Assembly (NCBI GenBank): GCA_021324395.1
Contig: JAJPJG010000049.1
Location: 1-43,722, forward strand
Length of the DNA: 43,722 nt
Source of the DNA: Spartobacteria bacterium
Lineage (GTDB): Bacteria; Verrucomicrobiota; Verrucomicrobiia; Chthoniobacterales; Chthoniobacteraceae
Direction of reading: 5' to 3'
Under the pieces are notes generated by a model that was not told where the DNA came from, searched no databases, and was given only the letters and a program-made list of their open reading frames with translations. The position numbers were made by a program, and so were the translations under genes. Positions 1 to 7,665 of the stretch are shown piece by piece (the stretch's first letter is position 1; each line of letters opens with the position of its first letter).

Positions 1-1018
1 CACGCTGCATGCGGACGAGTTCGGCGTGCGTGGTGAAATAATCGAGCGACTTGCATTTGAAATCGGCGAGCGTTTCGAAGTTGTGCTTCGCCATGAAATC
101 GAGCAACTCGTCGCACATCGGCTTCACGTGCTCGTAGCCGAATTTCATCACGCCGGTGCAGACCTGCACCGTGTCACCGCCGAGCAAAATGAACTGCGCC
201 GCATCCGAACCCGTTTCAACGCCGCCGATCGCCGATAGCGTGCGGCCGGGAAACTCTTTGCGGATCATCTGCGCGATTTCCATGACCATGCGCAGCGCAA
301 TCGGCTTCACCGCGCGCGACGAATAACCGCCTGGCGTGGTGTAACCCTCGACGCACGGCTCGGGTCGCAACGTCTCGAGATCCACGCCCATCACGCTGCG
401 GATCGTATTGATCGCGCTCACGCCCTGGCAGCCGGCGCGCAACGCGGCGCGCGTCGGGTCTTCGATGTGCGTGACGTTCGGCGTCATCTTCGCCCACACC
501 GGTTTCTTCGCCGCGCTCATCACCCAACCGCAAACTTCCTCGAGGATCTCCGGATTTTCACCCATCGCCGCGCCCATCTTCCGCTCGGGCAATCCGTGCG
601 GGCAGGAAAAATTCAGCTCGAATGCATCGACTCCCGCGCCTTCGCAGCGCTCGACGATCTCGATCCACGCGTCTTTGTTAAACTCCTCCATGATCGACGC
701 GATCAGCACGCCGTCGGGGAACTGGTCTTTGCATTTTCTAAATTCCTCGAGCCAGATCTCGAATTTCCGGTCACTGATGAGCTCGATGTTTTCCCAGCCG
801 ATGACTTCCTGCCGGTCGCTGGAGTAAAGCTTCGCGTAACGCGGCGTGACGTTGATGACCTTCGATGAATCGAGCGAAATCGTCTTCGCGATCACCGCGC
901 CCCAGCCTTCCTTGAACGCCTTCGTGATGACGTTGAGATTCGTCCCGGGCGGGCCTGAGCCGATGACGAAAGGATTTGGTAGCTTGAGTTCGTTAACGGT
1001 CGTCTGGAGGGTAGGCAT
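1..1018 (-). CDS. preA: PreA-like dihydropyrimidine dehydrogenase / dihydroorotate dehydrogenase-family protein (3' end cut off by window)
   Basis: At least 339 residues are readable from the ATG at 1018; the C-terminus lies beyond the left edge. The fold is a class 1 dihydroorotate dehydrogenase-type FMN barrel: SGPPGTN near residues 21-27, NFSCPHG at 136-142, AKMTPNVT near 175, AIGGVETG near 265 and a QVCTGVM segment near 285. By family, this subunit reduces uracil or thymine with electrons from an NAD(P)H/FeS partner (PreT) in the cytoplasm. Mammalian DPD has its catalytic cysteine in a LACGQDP segment; the matching segment here reads GAAMGENP (149-156), so that cysteine is replaced by Met, and the nearest cysteine is the one in SCPHG. 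No PreT gene is visible, but the downstream side is outside the window. Another DHOD-family role remains possible. Confidence 0.85.
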   Translation of the reverse strand, partial: MPTLQTTVNELKLPNPFVIGSGPPGTNLNVITKAFKEGWGAVIAKTISLDSSKVINVTPRYAKLYSSDRQEVIGWENIELISDRKFEIWLEEFRKCKDQFPDGVLIASIMEEFNKDAWIEIVERCEGAGVDAFELNFSCPHGLPERKMGAAMGENPEILEEVCGWVMSAAKKPVWAKMTPNVTHIEDPTRAALRAGCQGVSAINTIRSVMGVDLETLRPEPCVEGYTTPGGYSSRAVKPIALRMVMEIAQMIRKEFPGRTLSAIGGVETGSDAAQFILLGGDTVQVCTGVMKFGYEHVKPMCDELLDFMAKHNFETLADFKCKSLDYFTTHAELVRMQR

Positions 1019-1128
1019 AGCTGCAAAATAGCGCACACATCCGCGTCGGTAAACGGCGATTTGGTGTCCGGTTCAACGCGGCTGTCGTGCGCAACTTGGA
1101 TTCCGTTTGAGTGTTCACTCTTCCAGTC

Positions 1129-3009
1129 ATGCGAACAAATCTCCCCGTCGCGCTGCTGCTTTCGCTCTTCGGCTTTTCGCTCAGAATCTTCGCGGCGGAG
1201 CCTGTGCGGGCGACGGATCACGGCGACGGCATTTTGTTAGACAACGGTATTGTCGCATTCGAGGTCGCAAAAACGTCGGGTGAAATCAACGCGCTGAAAT
1301 ATCGCGGCGCGTCGGTATTGGCGGAGCGCGGTTATCTTGACTGGATTTCGAATGGCAACAATCACCTGCACGACGGCACATTTGCGCTACGTGTCGATCC
1401 GGCAAAGAACGATGGAAAAATGGCCGAGGTGTCCGTTTCGCAAAAATACGCCGGCAGCGGCTCGCCGTTTGACGTCGAGTTGCACTACGTGCTGCGCAGC
1501 GGCGATAGCGGGCCGTATGTTTTCGCGGTGTTTCATCACGGCGCGGATTATCCGCCGGGAGAGCTCGCGCAGTCGCGCTGGACGCTGCGCGTGAGCGATG
1601 CGGTTTTCGACACGATCAATGTGGATGAGCAGCGCCGGCGCTCGATGCCGCCGGACGGAACGCCTGTGAAAATTCTCGGTCCTAAAGAATCGATGATGAT
1701 GACCGACGGGCCGTTCAAGGGCTTCATCACGGACAAGTATCATTTCTTCGCGGACGCCGGTGACCACTTCGTTCACGGCTGGAGCGGCAGTAAATCGCAC
1801 CTCGGCTGCTGGGTGCTCTACGGCAGCACGGAAGACCAGAACGGCGGCCCGACGAAGCAGCACAACACGGCGCATTTTCCGCGCTTGCTTTTCAAAATTC
1901 TCACATGCGGCCATTACGGCGCGGCCCCGGTGAAAGTCGACGCCGAGGAGTGGAGCAAAATTTACGGCCCGTGGATGCTTTATCTCAACTCCGGCGGGAG
2001 CACCGATGCGCTCTGGTCCGACGCGAAAAAGAAAGCGGCAACCGAGCGCTCGGCGTGGCCGTATGCGTGGATGAACGACTCGCATTTTCCTCTCGCGGCG
2101 CAACGCGGAACGGTGACCGGCCAGCTCAAAATCAGCGATCCGCAAGCCGCGAAAGCTTCGCCGGCGAATGCGTGGGTCGGACTCGCCGCCCCCGAGCCGG
2201 ATTGGCAGCAGCAATCGAACAACTACCAATTCTGGACGCGCGCCGACAAAGACGGGCGGTTCAAAATTCCCGCAGTCCGGACGGGAAGTTACACGTTGTA
2301 TGCGTTTGTAAACGGCGTGATGGACGAGTTCCGCCGCGACGATATGCATGTGGAAGCCGGCAAGCCGCTTGATCTCGGCACGATGGATTGGATGCCGGTG
2401 CACTTTGGAAAACAGCTCTGGCAAATCGGCACGCCCGATCGCACCGCAAAAGAATTTCGCCATGGTGACGAATACCGGCAGTGGGGATTATGGCTGAAAT
2501 ATCCGCAGGAATTTCCGAACGACGTGAATTTTGTGATCGGCAAAAGCAACGAGCGAACGGATTGGAACTACGCGCAGGTCAACGTGCAAAAAGATGGCGA
2601 ATGGAAAGGAACGAGCTGGAACATTTCGTTCGATATGAAGAACGCGCCGAAGACCGGCACCGCGACTTTGCGGCTCGCGATCGCCGCGGCGCATCGCGCT
2701 TTGCTGCGCGTGCTCGTGAACGATCAGCAAGTCGCCGACCTTCGCCTCGATCTCGATAACGCGATGATTCGCGCCGGCATTCACGGCCAATATTCCGAGG
2801 AGGACGTGCCGTTCGACGCCGCGCTTTTAAAAGCGGGCGAAAACAAAATCACGCTTCAGCAGCACCGCGACGGGAACAATCTTTTCAACGTGATGTATGA
2901 CTGCGTGCGGCTGGAACTCGACGAAAACGCGCCGTTCGACAAAGGCAAACAGCCGTTGCGCAAACGCAAATCGCCTGCGCGCGAGGATCGCGAAGAATCG
3001 GCTGATTGA
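1129..3009 (+). CDS. Secreted rhamnogalacturonan lyase, polysaccharide lyase family 4-like
   Basis: A 626-residue protein predicted to be exported and to cleave the rhamnogalacturonan-I backbone of pectin by beta-elimination. Residues 1-23 form a clear signal peptide (MRTNLPVALLLSLFGFSLRIF, then AAEPV). The order of parts fits the three-domain PL4 family: an N-terminal beta-sandwich catalytic domain (about 25-320), an FnIII-like domain (about 325-420, with GTVTGQLKI and DGRFKIPAVRTGSYTLYAF) and a C-terminal carbohydrate-binding-like jelly roll (about 430-610, with TATLRLAIAAAHRA and NVMYDCVRLEL). The ATG at 1129 is preferred over an in-frame GTG at 1111 because it starts the signal peptide directly. 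The gene is divergent from preA and its stop abuts the stop of the convergent greA-like gene. It suggests plant-polymer use. The family call rests on domain order, not an alignment. Confidence 0.82.
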   Translation: MRTNLPVALLLSLFGFSLRIFAAEPVRATDHGDGILLDNGIVAFEVAKTSGEINALKYRGASVLAERGYLDWISNGNNHLHDGTFALRVDPAKNDGKMAEVSVSQKYAGSGSPFDVELHYVLRSGDSGPYVFAVFHHGADYPPGELAQSRWTLRVSDAVFDTINVDEQRRRSMPPDGTPVKILGPKESMMMTDGPFKGFITDKYHFFADAGDHFVHGWSGSKSHLGCWVLYGSTEDQNGGPTKQHNTAHFPRLLFKILTCGHYGAAPVKVDAEEWSKIYGPWMLYLNSGGSTDALWSDAKKKAATERSAWPYAWMNDSHFPLAAQRGTVTGQLKISDPQAAKASPANAWVGLAAPEPDWQQQSNNYQFWTRADKDGRFKIPAVRTGSYTLYAFVNGVMDEFRRDDMHVEAGKPLDLGTMDWMPVHFGKQLWQIGTPDRTAKEFRHGDEYRQWGLWLKYPQEFPNDVNFVIGKSNERTDWNYAQVNVQKDGEWKGTSWNISFDMKNAPKTGTATLRLAIAAAHRALLRVLVNDQQVADLRLDLDNAMIRAGIHGQYSEEDVPFDAALLKAGENKITLQQHRDGNNLFNVMYDCVRLELDENAPFDKGKQPLRKRKSPAREDREESAD

Positions 3010-4854
3010 TCAGCTCGCGGAAACTTCTTCCGCGCGATAAGCTTCGATCGAGACGATCTCGACCTTTTCGGTGCCGTGTTCGGTCGGGAGATCGACTTGC
3101 TCGCCGGCTTTTCGGCCGAGCAGCGCCTGACCCATCGCTGCGAGATACGAGATGATGCCACGCTCGGGTTCGCTATCCCATGCGCCGAGGATTGCGTAAG
3201 TCTCCTCATTGCCGCTGGCGACATTTTTTAAAGTTACAACGGTGCCGATGGAGACCTGCGCCGTGTCGGGATTTTCGAAATTCGTGCCGCGCGCACGGGA
3301 GAGCTGCTGCTCCATCTCGGATTTGCGGCGCATGAGCACGCGCTGCATTTCTTTCGCGGCCTTGAACTCGAAGTTCTCGCGCAGATCGCCGTAACTGCGG
3401 GCGATGGAAATTTCCTTTGTGTTCTCCGGGATTTTTTTCGTGATGAGCTCTTCGTATTCCGTCTTGCGCTTTTCGAGGCTCGTCCACGAGACGACGAGCG
3501 CTTCCTGTTTCTCGGCTTCGATGCCGCTGAGCATCGATTCAAGATCGGGATAAATGCGAATGATGCGACCGTAGAGCGAACGCTTGTTTAACTCCTCGAA
3601 AATAGGGGTCATCATCAGCTTGCGCATGGAATCGCGCACGACGCCGGGATCCGCGCCGTCGAGCAGATCGATGACCAATTCGCGATCCTCCACGAGCAGG
3701 TCGTGCAACTTTCCGCCGCCCTTGCCGGACGTGAGCTGGTCGCGCTCGATCGCGGAAAGAATCGCGCTAAAAACTTCCGGCGTGACGAGATCGCCGAAAA
3801 CGCGCGTGTGGCGCTCCTTGCAAATCCAGTAAAGCACGTCGCTCGTGACCGAGTGATCGCGAATCGCGCGGTCGAGTTCGTGGCGGAGCTCGTCGTGCTT
3901 TTCATGTTCCTGCAAAAGTCGTCCGATTTCCGCCGCGACGCGCGCGCTGCTTTTGTGCAATAGCGCGAGCGCTTTCGTCGTCCACGCGTCGCCGAATGCC
4001 TTCGGATAATCGGCGAGAACGCGCTTTTGTTTCGCCGCGGGAATCTCGGGCAGAATGTCAGGGAGCTTGCGGTCTTCATCGCGCAAAAGCTGCGCGATGG
4101 TAATCGCATTTTCGCCGGCGACTGCTTTGGTTTTGTCGCAAATCTCATCGCGCGCGAGCACGAGCTCGAATGCTTCACTCGTGTGCAATTTCTGGCTTTT
4201 ACGCGCCGCTTGTTCGATCGCCGTGACGACCGGCTGCAACTGCGAGGGCTCGCTGAACGCATCGAGGTTTTTGATGATCTGATCGAGCGCGACGAGCTGA
4301 TCCTTGAGCTGGCGTGCGCTGGAAAAACGCGCGAGCAATTCGTCGCCGCGCGACACCGCTTCTTCGCGCAATTCGACCGGCTCGCTCTTTTTCGTTGGAA
4401 TGCCGATGTGCCCGTCTTTTTTCAGCTCCTTCTTCGTCGATTCCCACCAGCGCTTGAACTCCGTCTCGTTCATCACGTCCGGAACGAGCGATTGCGCGAT
4501 TTGATCGACTGTAGCCTTTCCATTAAAGCTCTGCAAAATCTGCCGCACCAGTCCGGCTGCGTCGCTTTTCGCCGCGGCCTTCACACCGTCGAGATCGGTC
4601 GCCTTGCGCGCGAGAATGTGATCCGCGGGAATCGGCTGGAGCGATTCCGCCGCGTATTGCAGCTGCATCGTGTGGCCTTTCTTCGCTTTGAAATCGATGA
4701 TCATTTGGTTGACCAGAAAATTGACCGATTCGATGCGGCCGAAGCCCCAGCTTTTGTGCGTGCAATAAGTGCCCGGCTTGAGCTTTTCAAGCGTCTGTCC
4801 GGCATGCGGTGTGAGCTTTCCGGCATCGATTGCTTTTTGAATTTCGGCGTCCAT
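3010..4854 (-). CDS. greA: GreA/GreB-type transcription elongation factor with a ~450-residue N-terminal extension
   Basis: A 614-residue protein whose last ~150 residues (from about 462) are a GreA/GreB module: a coiled-coil hairpin with the tip SYGDLRENFEFKAAKEMQ (about 487-504, keeping the acidic D and E used to stimulate RNA polymerase cleavage of backtracked RNA), then the FKBP-like C-terminal domain (IGTVVTLKNV, GIISYLAAMGQALLGRKAG). Normal GreA is about 158 residues. The first ~450 residues are mostly charged and helical-looking. Similar oversized GreA proteins are known in Chlamydiae, so this is probably a shared trait of the PVC superphylum. The ATG at 4854 is chosen because the reading frame further upstream runs into tRNA-Leu; the gene begins 63 nt after that tRNA and may be co-transcribed with it. 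The stop abuts that of the pectin lyase. Confidence 0.88.
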   Translation of the reverse strand: MDAEIQKAIDAGKLTPHAGQTLEKLKPGTYCTHKSWGFGRIESVNFLVNQMIIDFKAKKGHTMQLQYAAESLQPIPADHILARKATDLDGVKAAAKSDAAGLVRQILQSFNGKATVDQIAQSLVPDVMNETEFKRWWESTKKELKKDGHIGIPTKKSEPVELREEAVSRGDELLARFSSARQLKDQLVALDQIIKNLDAFSEPSQLQPVVTAIEQAARKSQKLHTSEAFELVLARDEICDKTKAVAGENAITIAQLLRDEDRKLPDILPEIPAAKQKRVLADYPKAFGDAWTTKALALLHKSSARVAAEIGRLLQEHEKHDELRHELDRAIRDHSVTSDVLYWICKERHTRVFGDLVTPEVFSAILSAIERDQLTSGKGGGKLHDLLVEDRELVIDLLDGADPGVVRDSMRKLMMTPIFEELNKRSLYGRIIRIYPDLESMLSGIEAEKQEALVVSWTSLEKRKTEYEELITKKIPENTKEISIARSYGDLRENFEFKAAKEMQRVLMRRKSEMEQQLSRARGTNFENPDTAQVSIGTVVTLKNVASGNEETYAILGAWDSEPERGIISYLAAMGQALLGRKAGEQVDLPTEHGTEKVEIVSIEAYRAEEVSAS

Positions 4855-4917
4855 AGAGCCGTGCAAGATAGGAGAGCCGGCGGCGCAAGGCCAATGATTT
4901 CTGTGCGCGCGGAAAAG

Positions 4918-4998
4918 TGCTCGGGGGGGGATTTGAACCCCCACGCCTTGCGGCATGCGCCCCTCAAACGCACGTGTCTGCCATTTCACCACCCGAGC
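4918..4998 (-). tRNA. tRNA-Leu (anticodon GAG)
   Basis: On the minus strand the sequence folds as a class II tRNA. The acceptor stem GCTCGGG pairs with CCCGAGC, followed by discriminator A. The anticodon stem TGCGT/GCGCA encloses the loop TTGAGGG, giving anticodon GAG, which reads CUC and CUU. There is a long variable arm (TGCC-GCAA-GGCG) and a T arm GGGGG-TTCAAAT-CCCCC. The 3' CCA is not encoded. The long variable arm and A73 both fit leucine. The greA-like gene follows on the same strand. Confidence 0.96.
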
Positions 4999-5030
4999 AA
5001 GAATTTAGGGAGGCGTATGTTTAGCATGGC

Positions 5031-5073
5031 GCGGCGCGGCTGCAAGCGTTTTTGCTTTCAAATACCGCGCCGC
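5031..5073. repeat. GC-rich inverted repeat upstream of the 5092 gene
   Basis: GCGGCGCGG (5031-5039) is perfectly matched by CCGCGCCGC (5065-5073) over a 25-nt spacer. The spacer holds a second small stem (AAGC-GTTTTT-GCTT). It lies between the tRNA-Leu start and the ATG at 5092. It could fold in the leader of the plus-strand gene, or be coding if that gene starts earlier. It is not followed by a T tract. Confidence 0.5.
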
Positions 5074-5091
5074 ATTCGTAGTGATTCGCGC

Positions 5092-5535
5092 ATGATTTTG
5101 CGGCTCTGTTTTTTCCTTTTCGTCGCGCTGGCCGTTTGCTCGTGCGAGAACCTCGACAAACAGAAAAAAAAGAAAAAAGCACCGAGGCCGACGATCGAGG
5201 ATGCGAGCAACGACGTGAACTTCCAGGCGTTCCTCGGCCGTCTGCGCAAGGCGGTCGCCGCGCACGATGTGCAAATGCTCGCATCCATGATGACGCCGGA
5301 TTTCGGTTACCGGCTCGAGCCGCCCGGCGAGGGCGAGGGCGTGTTTCAATACTGGGATGAAAAAGGCATCTGGAAAGAGCTGGAGCTCGTATTGAACGAT
5401 CGGTTTGTGCCGAGCGAGAACTACATGGTGGCGCCGCCGCAGTTCGCGATGCAGGGCACCGACTACCACGGCTACCGCGCCGGGATCGCGATGGTGAACG
5501 GCAGTTGGAAATTCGCTTACTTCGTCACCGATTGA
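5092..5535 (+). CDS. Small probable lipoprotein of unknown function
   Basis: A 147-residue protein that I do not recognise. It opens with a short hydrophobic segment, RLCFFLFVALAVCSC, whose end resembles a lipobox with Cys at about 16 or 18. A lysine run (KQKKKKKAPRP) follows, then an acidic globular part of about 115 residues with many aromatic residues (VFQYWDEKGIWKELE, TDYHGYRAGIAMVNGSWKFAYF). Its layout recalls small alpha+beta SnoaL/NTF2-like domains, but no motif confirms this. The start is uncertain: in-frame ATGs at 5017 and 5026 lie downstream of AGGGAGG (5007-5013), at spacings of 3 and 12 nt, while the ATG at 5092 puts the hydrophobic segment at the N-terminus. The stop TGA overlaps the probable TTG start of the next gene (TTGA). 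Confidence 0.7.
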   Translation: MILRLCFFLFVALAVCSCENLDKQKKKKKAPRPTIEDASNDVNFQAFLGRLRKAVAAHDVQMLASMMTPDFGYRLEPPGEGEGVFQYWDEKGIWKELELVLNDRFVPSENYMVAPPQFAMQGTDYHGYRAGIAMVNGSWKFAYFVTD

Positions 5536-5945
5536 TCCCGCCGCAAGACCCCATCGAGTGCGGTTTGCCGCATCGCGCGCCTTTCGTTTTCATTGACGAA
5601 GTGCTGGAAGTCGCGAGTGGCGAATCTGCGAAATGCGCGAAAATTTTCGCAGCGGGCGAGCCATTTTTTGCCGGGCATTTTCCGGGCAATCCGCTCGTGC
5701 CGGGCGTGATTCTCACCGAGGCAATGGCGCAAACCGCGGGCATTGCCGCAGGTCAGCCGGGTCGGACGTTTCATCTTTCCGCGATCAAGCTGATGAAGTT
5801 TCTGAAACCGGTTCCGCCGGAAAGCCGCGTGGTTTTTTCCGCAAAAAAAACAGCGAAGATCGGCGGCTTGTTGCAATTCCAAACAGCGGCTCATCTGTGC
5901 GATGAGTTGGTGGCCGAAGGTGTGATCGTGCTGAGCGAAGCTTAG
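5532..5945 (+). CDS. FabZ-type 3-hydroxyacyl-ACP dehydratase family protein
   Basis: About 137 residues of the hot-dog fold. The signature GHFPGNPLVPGVILTEAMAQ carries the catalytic-type His and the Glu about 14 residues later, as in FabZ; LPHRAPFVFIDEVLEV is the typical FabZ N-terminal strand. Members dehydrate 3-hydroxyacyl-ACP in type II fatty acid synthesis. Paralogues near envelope genes often act on special acyl chains, so the substrate is left open and no fabZ symbol is given. A TTG at 5532 overlaps the preceding TGA and fits the usual N-terminus; another TTG lies at 5505, and no in-frame ATG is suitably placed. The stop lies 4 nt from that of the convergent membrane-protein gene. Confidence 0.85.
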   Translation: MIPPQDPIECGLPHRAPFVFIDEVLEVASGESAKCAKIFAAGEPFFAGHFPGNPLVPGVILTEAMAQTAGIAAGQPGRTFHLSAIKLMKFLKPVPPESRVVFSAKKTAKIGGLLQFQTAAHLCDELVAEGVIVLSEA

Positions 5946-5949
5946 CCGC

Positions 5950-7665
5950 TTATTTGCTTAGATCGTAAATCTCGCCCCATGCTCCGCTCGCGATGAGCTT
6001 TGCGTCCTGGCGCCACGGAGTGCGCGAGCCGTCGTAATGCTCACGCTCGCGATCGCCCCAAAAGAGATACCTCACACGCAACTCCTGCGCGAGCTCGCGC
6101 CAGTTCGGTTCGCCCATCATTAGCGCATCGAGCTTTTTCAAACGCGGCTGGTAATCGATACCGTAGCTGAACAGATGCCCATCGTAGCCTTCGACCAGCT
6201 TGTTTCCAGTGATTAAAAGCGGATGATTATAGGTCGGGAAAGCTGCAAAAGTATCCGACGGTGAAAGGTCTTTAGTGACGTGCAAAATACTATCCACTTC
6301 CGAGCGCCGAGCTATCTCGTAGCCGGTGTGCGAACGATCCAGCCCGCCAAAAAGAGAAATAAATCCCGAGAAAAACAAGACGAGACAACTCGCGATTCTG
6401 CCGGGCAGGGCCAGCTTGCTAATCACCATTTCCCAAAGAAATGGAAGCACCGTGAGATAAGACCAAATCATGATCTTCGTGTTGTCCCACTCCCACGGCG
6501 CGAGCATGACAAAGCATGCGCAAAGAAAAATTGCGATGGCGGGAATGACGAAAGCCATCGCCGATTGCGCGCGGACGTCGGACTTATAATTCTTTAGTCC
6601 GAGATAAATCAGAACTGCGACGAACAGCGGCAGCAAACCGAAGTTTACGCTCCAAAAACGAAACGGGTTTTCCGTTCCTTGCATCCATCCCGGCGTGAAG
6701 TGAATGATGCGGTTAGGTGATGCGCTATCGTGATGGAACAGGCCGGTCACGAACATCACAAAAATAGTGGCCGGCACAAAAGAGCAGGCGAGTAACTTCA
6801 AAACTCCGGCGCGGGTTTCGCGCGATCCTGCGACGATCCAGCAGGCGAGCAGCACACTTAGAAAAATAAACGTGTGCAGATGAAAAAGCGGCAAGGTCGA
6901 GTAGAAGAGGACTTCGAGGTAAAATGGCAGCCGCTCGTTTTTCTCGTGCGAAGAGAACCAGCGCGCACGCCAGCTAATTAGCAGCAGAAGACCTGCGGGG
7001 ATCGCGTAAAGCAAGCCGCGCTGCGTGACGAACATTGAGAGCGGAATGCTCTTCCAGGCTACGGAATCGTTGTAATCCGCGAATCTGAACTTTCCCAAAA
7101 ATCGATACGCAGCAAGGCCGCCATTGAACAGAAAACCGGCAGCAACAAAGACTCCGCCCCAGCGCCTGAGCATCACGAAAGTGACCGCCGAAGCGATTAA
7201 GGCAACCCAGACCAAACAGCGATAGACATCCATGCCGGCGAGCTTCAGCAAGGCATTGAAAACATCCATGCCAAGCGGATAGTGCAATGGCATGCCGCTA
7301 AAAATCGGACTATCCGGCCAAAACGGCGCGCCTTTGGCGATGTAGTTGATGAAAGTAAGATGAAGCGGCAGATCGCCGAGATTATTTGGCGAAAGGACTT
7401 TGATGTTGTCTTCATCAAAAAAGGCGACCCAGCAGAATGCGCGAAGCGCGAAAAGGCCGAATGTCACTGCAACGAGCACATTGCAGATTCCAAATTTGCG
7501 CCGTTTCGGCCGAGGCAGACGGAGCGCGACCAGCCCGGTTATTGTTCCAAAAGCCAATGAAGCTGCTGCGATGAAAGAATTGATGTGGCCGTAAACGATT
7601 CCAGCGAGAATCGCGCTAACGGTGGCGCAGCAAACTGCAACAAGACAGGCGATCGCTGCGATCAT
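5950..7665 (-). CDS. Polytopic membrane protein, GT-C glycosyltransferase-like
   Basis: A 571-residue integral membrane protein with about 12 hydrophobic helices. The first two helices are followed by a loop with clustered acids (WVAFFDEDNIK), then GDLPLHLTFINYI and GMPLHYPLGMDVFNALL. Acidic residues in the first outer loop are typical of GT-C enzymes that use polyprenyl-phosphate sugar donors. The last ~120 residues look like a soluble outer domain (TFAAFPTYNHPLLITGN, RVRYLFWGDRE). Its ATG overlaps the stop of the upstream gene by ATGA, so the two are probably translationally coupled. With the Agl23-like neighbour and the divergent GT2 enzyme it suggests a cell-surface glycosylation group. 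The family call is from topology and context only. Confidence 0.75.
   Translation of the reverse strand: MIAAIACLVAVCCATVSAILAGIVYGHINSFIAAASLAFGTITGLVALRLPRPKRRKFGICNVLVAVTFGLFALRAFCWVAFFDEDNIKVLSPNNLGDLPLHLTFINYIAKGAPFWPDSPIFSGMPLHYPLGMDVFNALLKLAGMDVYRCLVWVALIASAVTFVMLRRWGGVFVAAGFLFNGGLAAYRFLGKFRFADYNDSVAWKSIPLSMFVTQRGLLYAIPAGLLLLISWRARWFSSHEKNERLPFYLEVLFYSTLPLFHLHTFIFLSVLLACWIVAGSRETRAGVLKLLACSFVPATIFVMFVTGLFHHDSASPNRIIHFTPGWMQGTENPFRFWSVNFGLLPLFVAVLIYLGLKNYKSDVRAQSAMAFVIPAIAIFLCACFVMLAPWEWDNTKIMIWSYLTVLPFLWEMVISKLALPGRIASCLVLFFSGFISLFGGLDRSHTGYEIARRSEVDSILHVTKDLSPSDTFAAFPTYNHPLLITGNKLVEGYDGHLFSYGIDYQPRLKKLDALMMGEPNWRELAQELRVRYLFWGDREREHYDGSRTPWRQDAKLIASGAWGEIYDLSK

Noticed and set aside
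1387..2463. 358-codon open frame on the minus strand
   Set aside because: Shadow of the pectin lyase; Arg/His-rich without domains.
4027..5091. Long upstream extension of the small lipoprotein gene
   Set aside because: It crosses the greA-like gene and tRNA-Leu on the other strand; only the part from about 5017 or 5092 looks coding.
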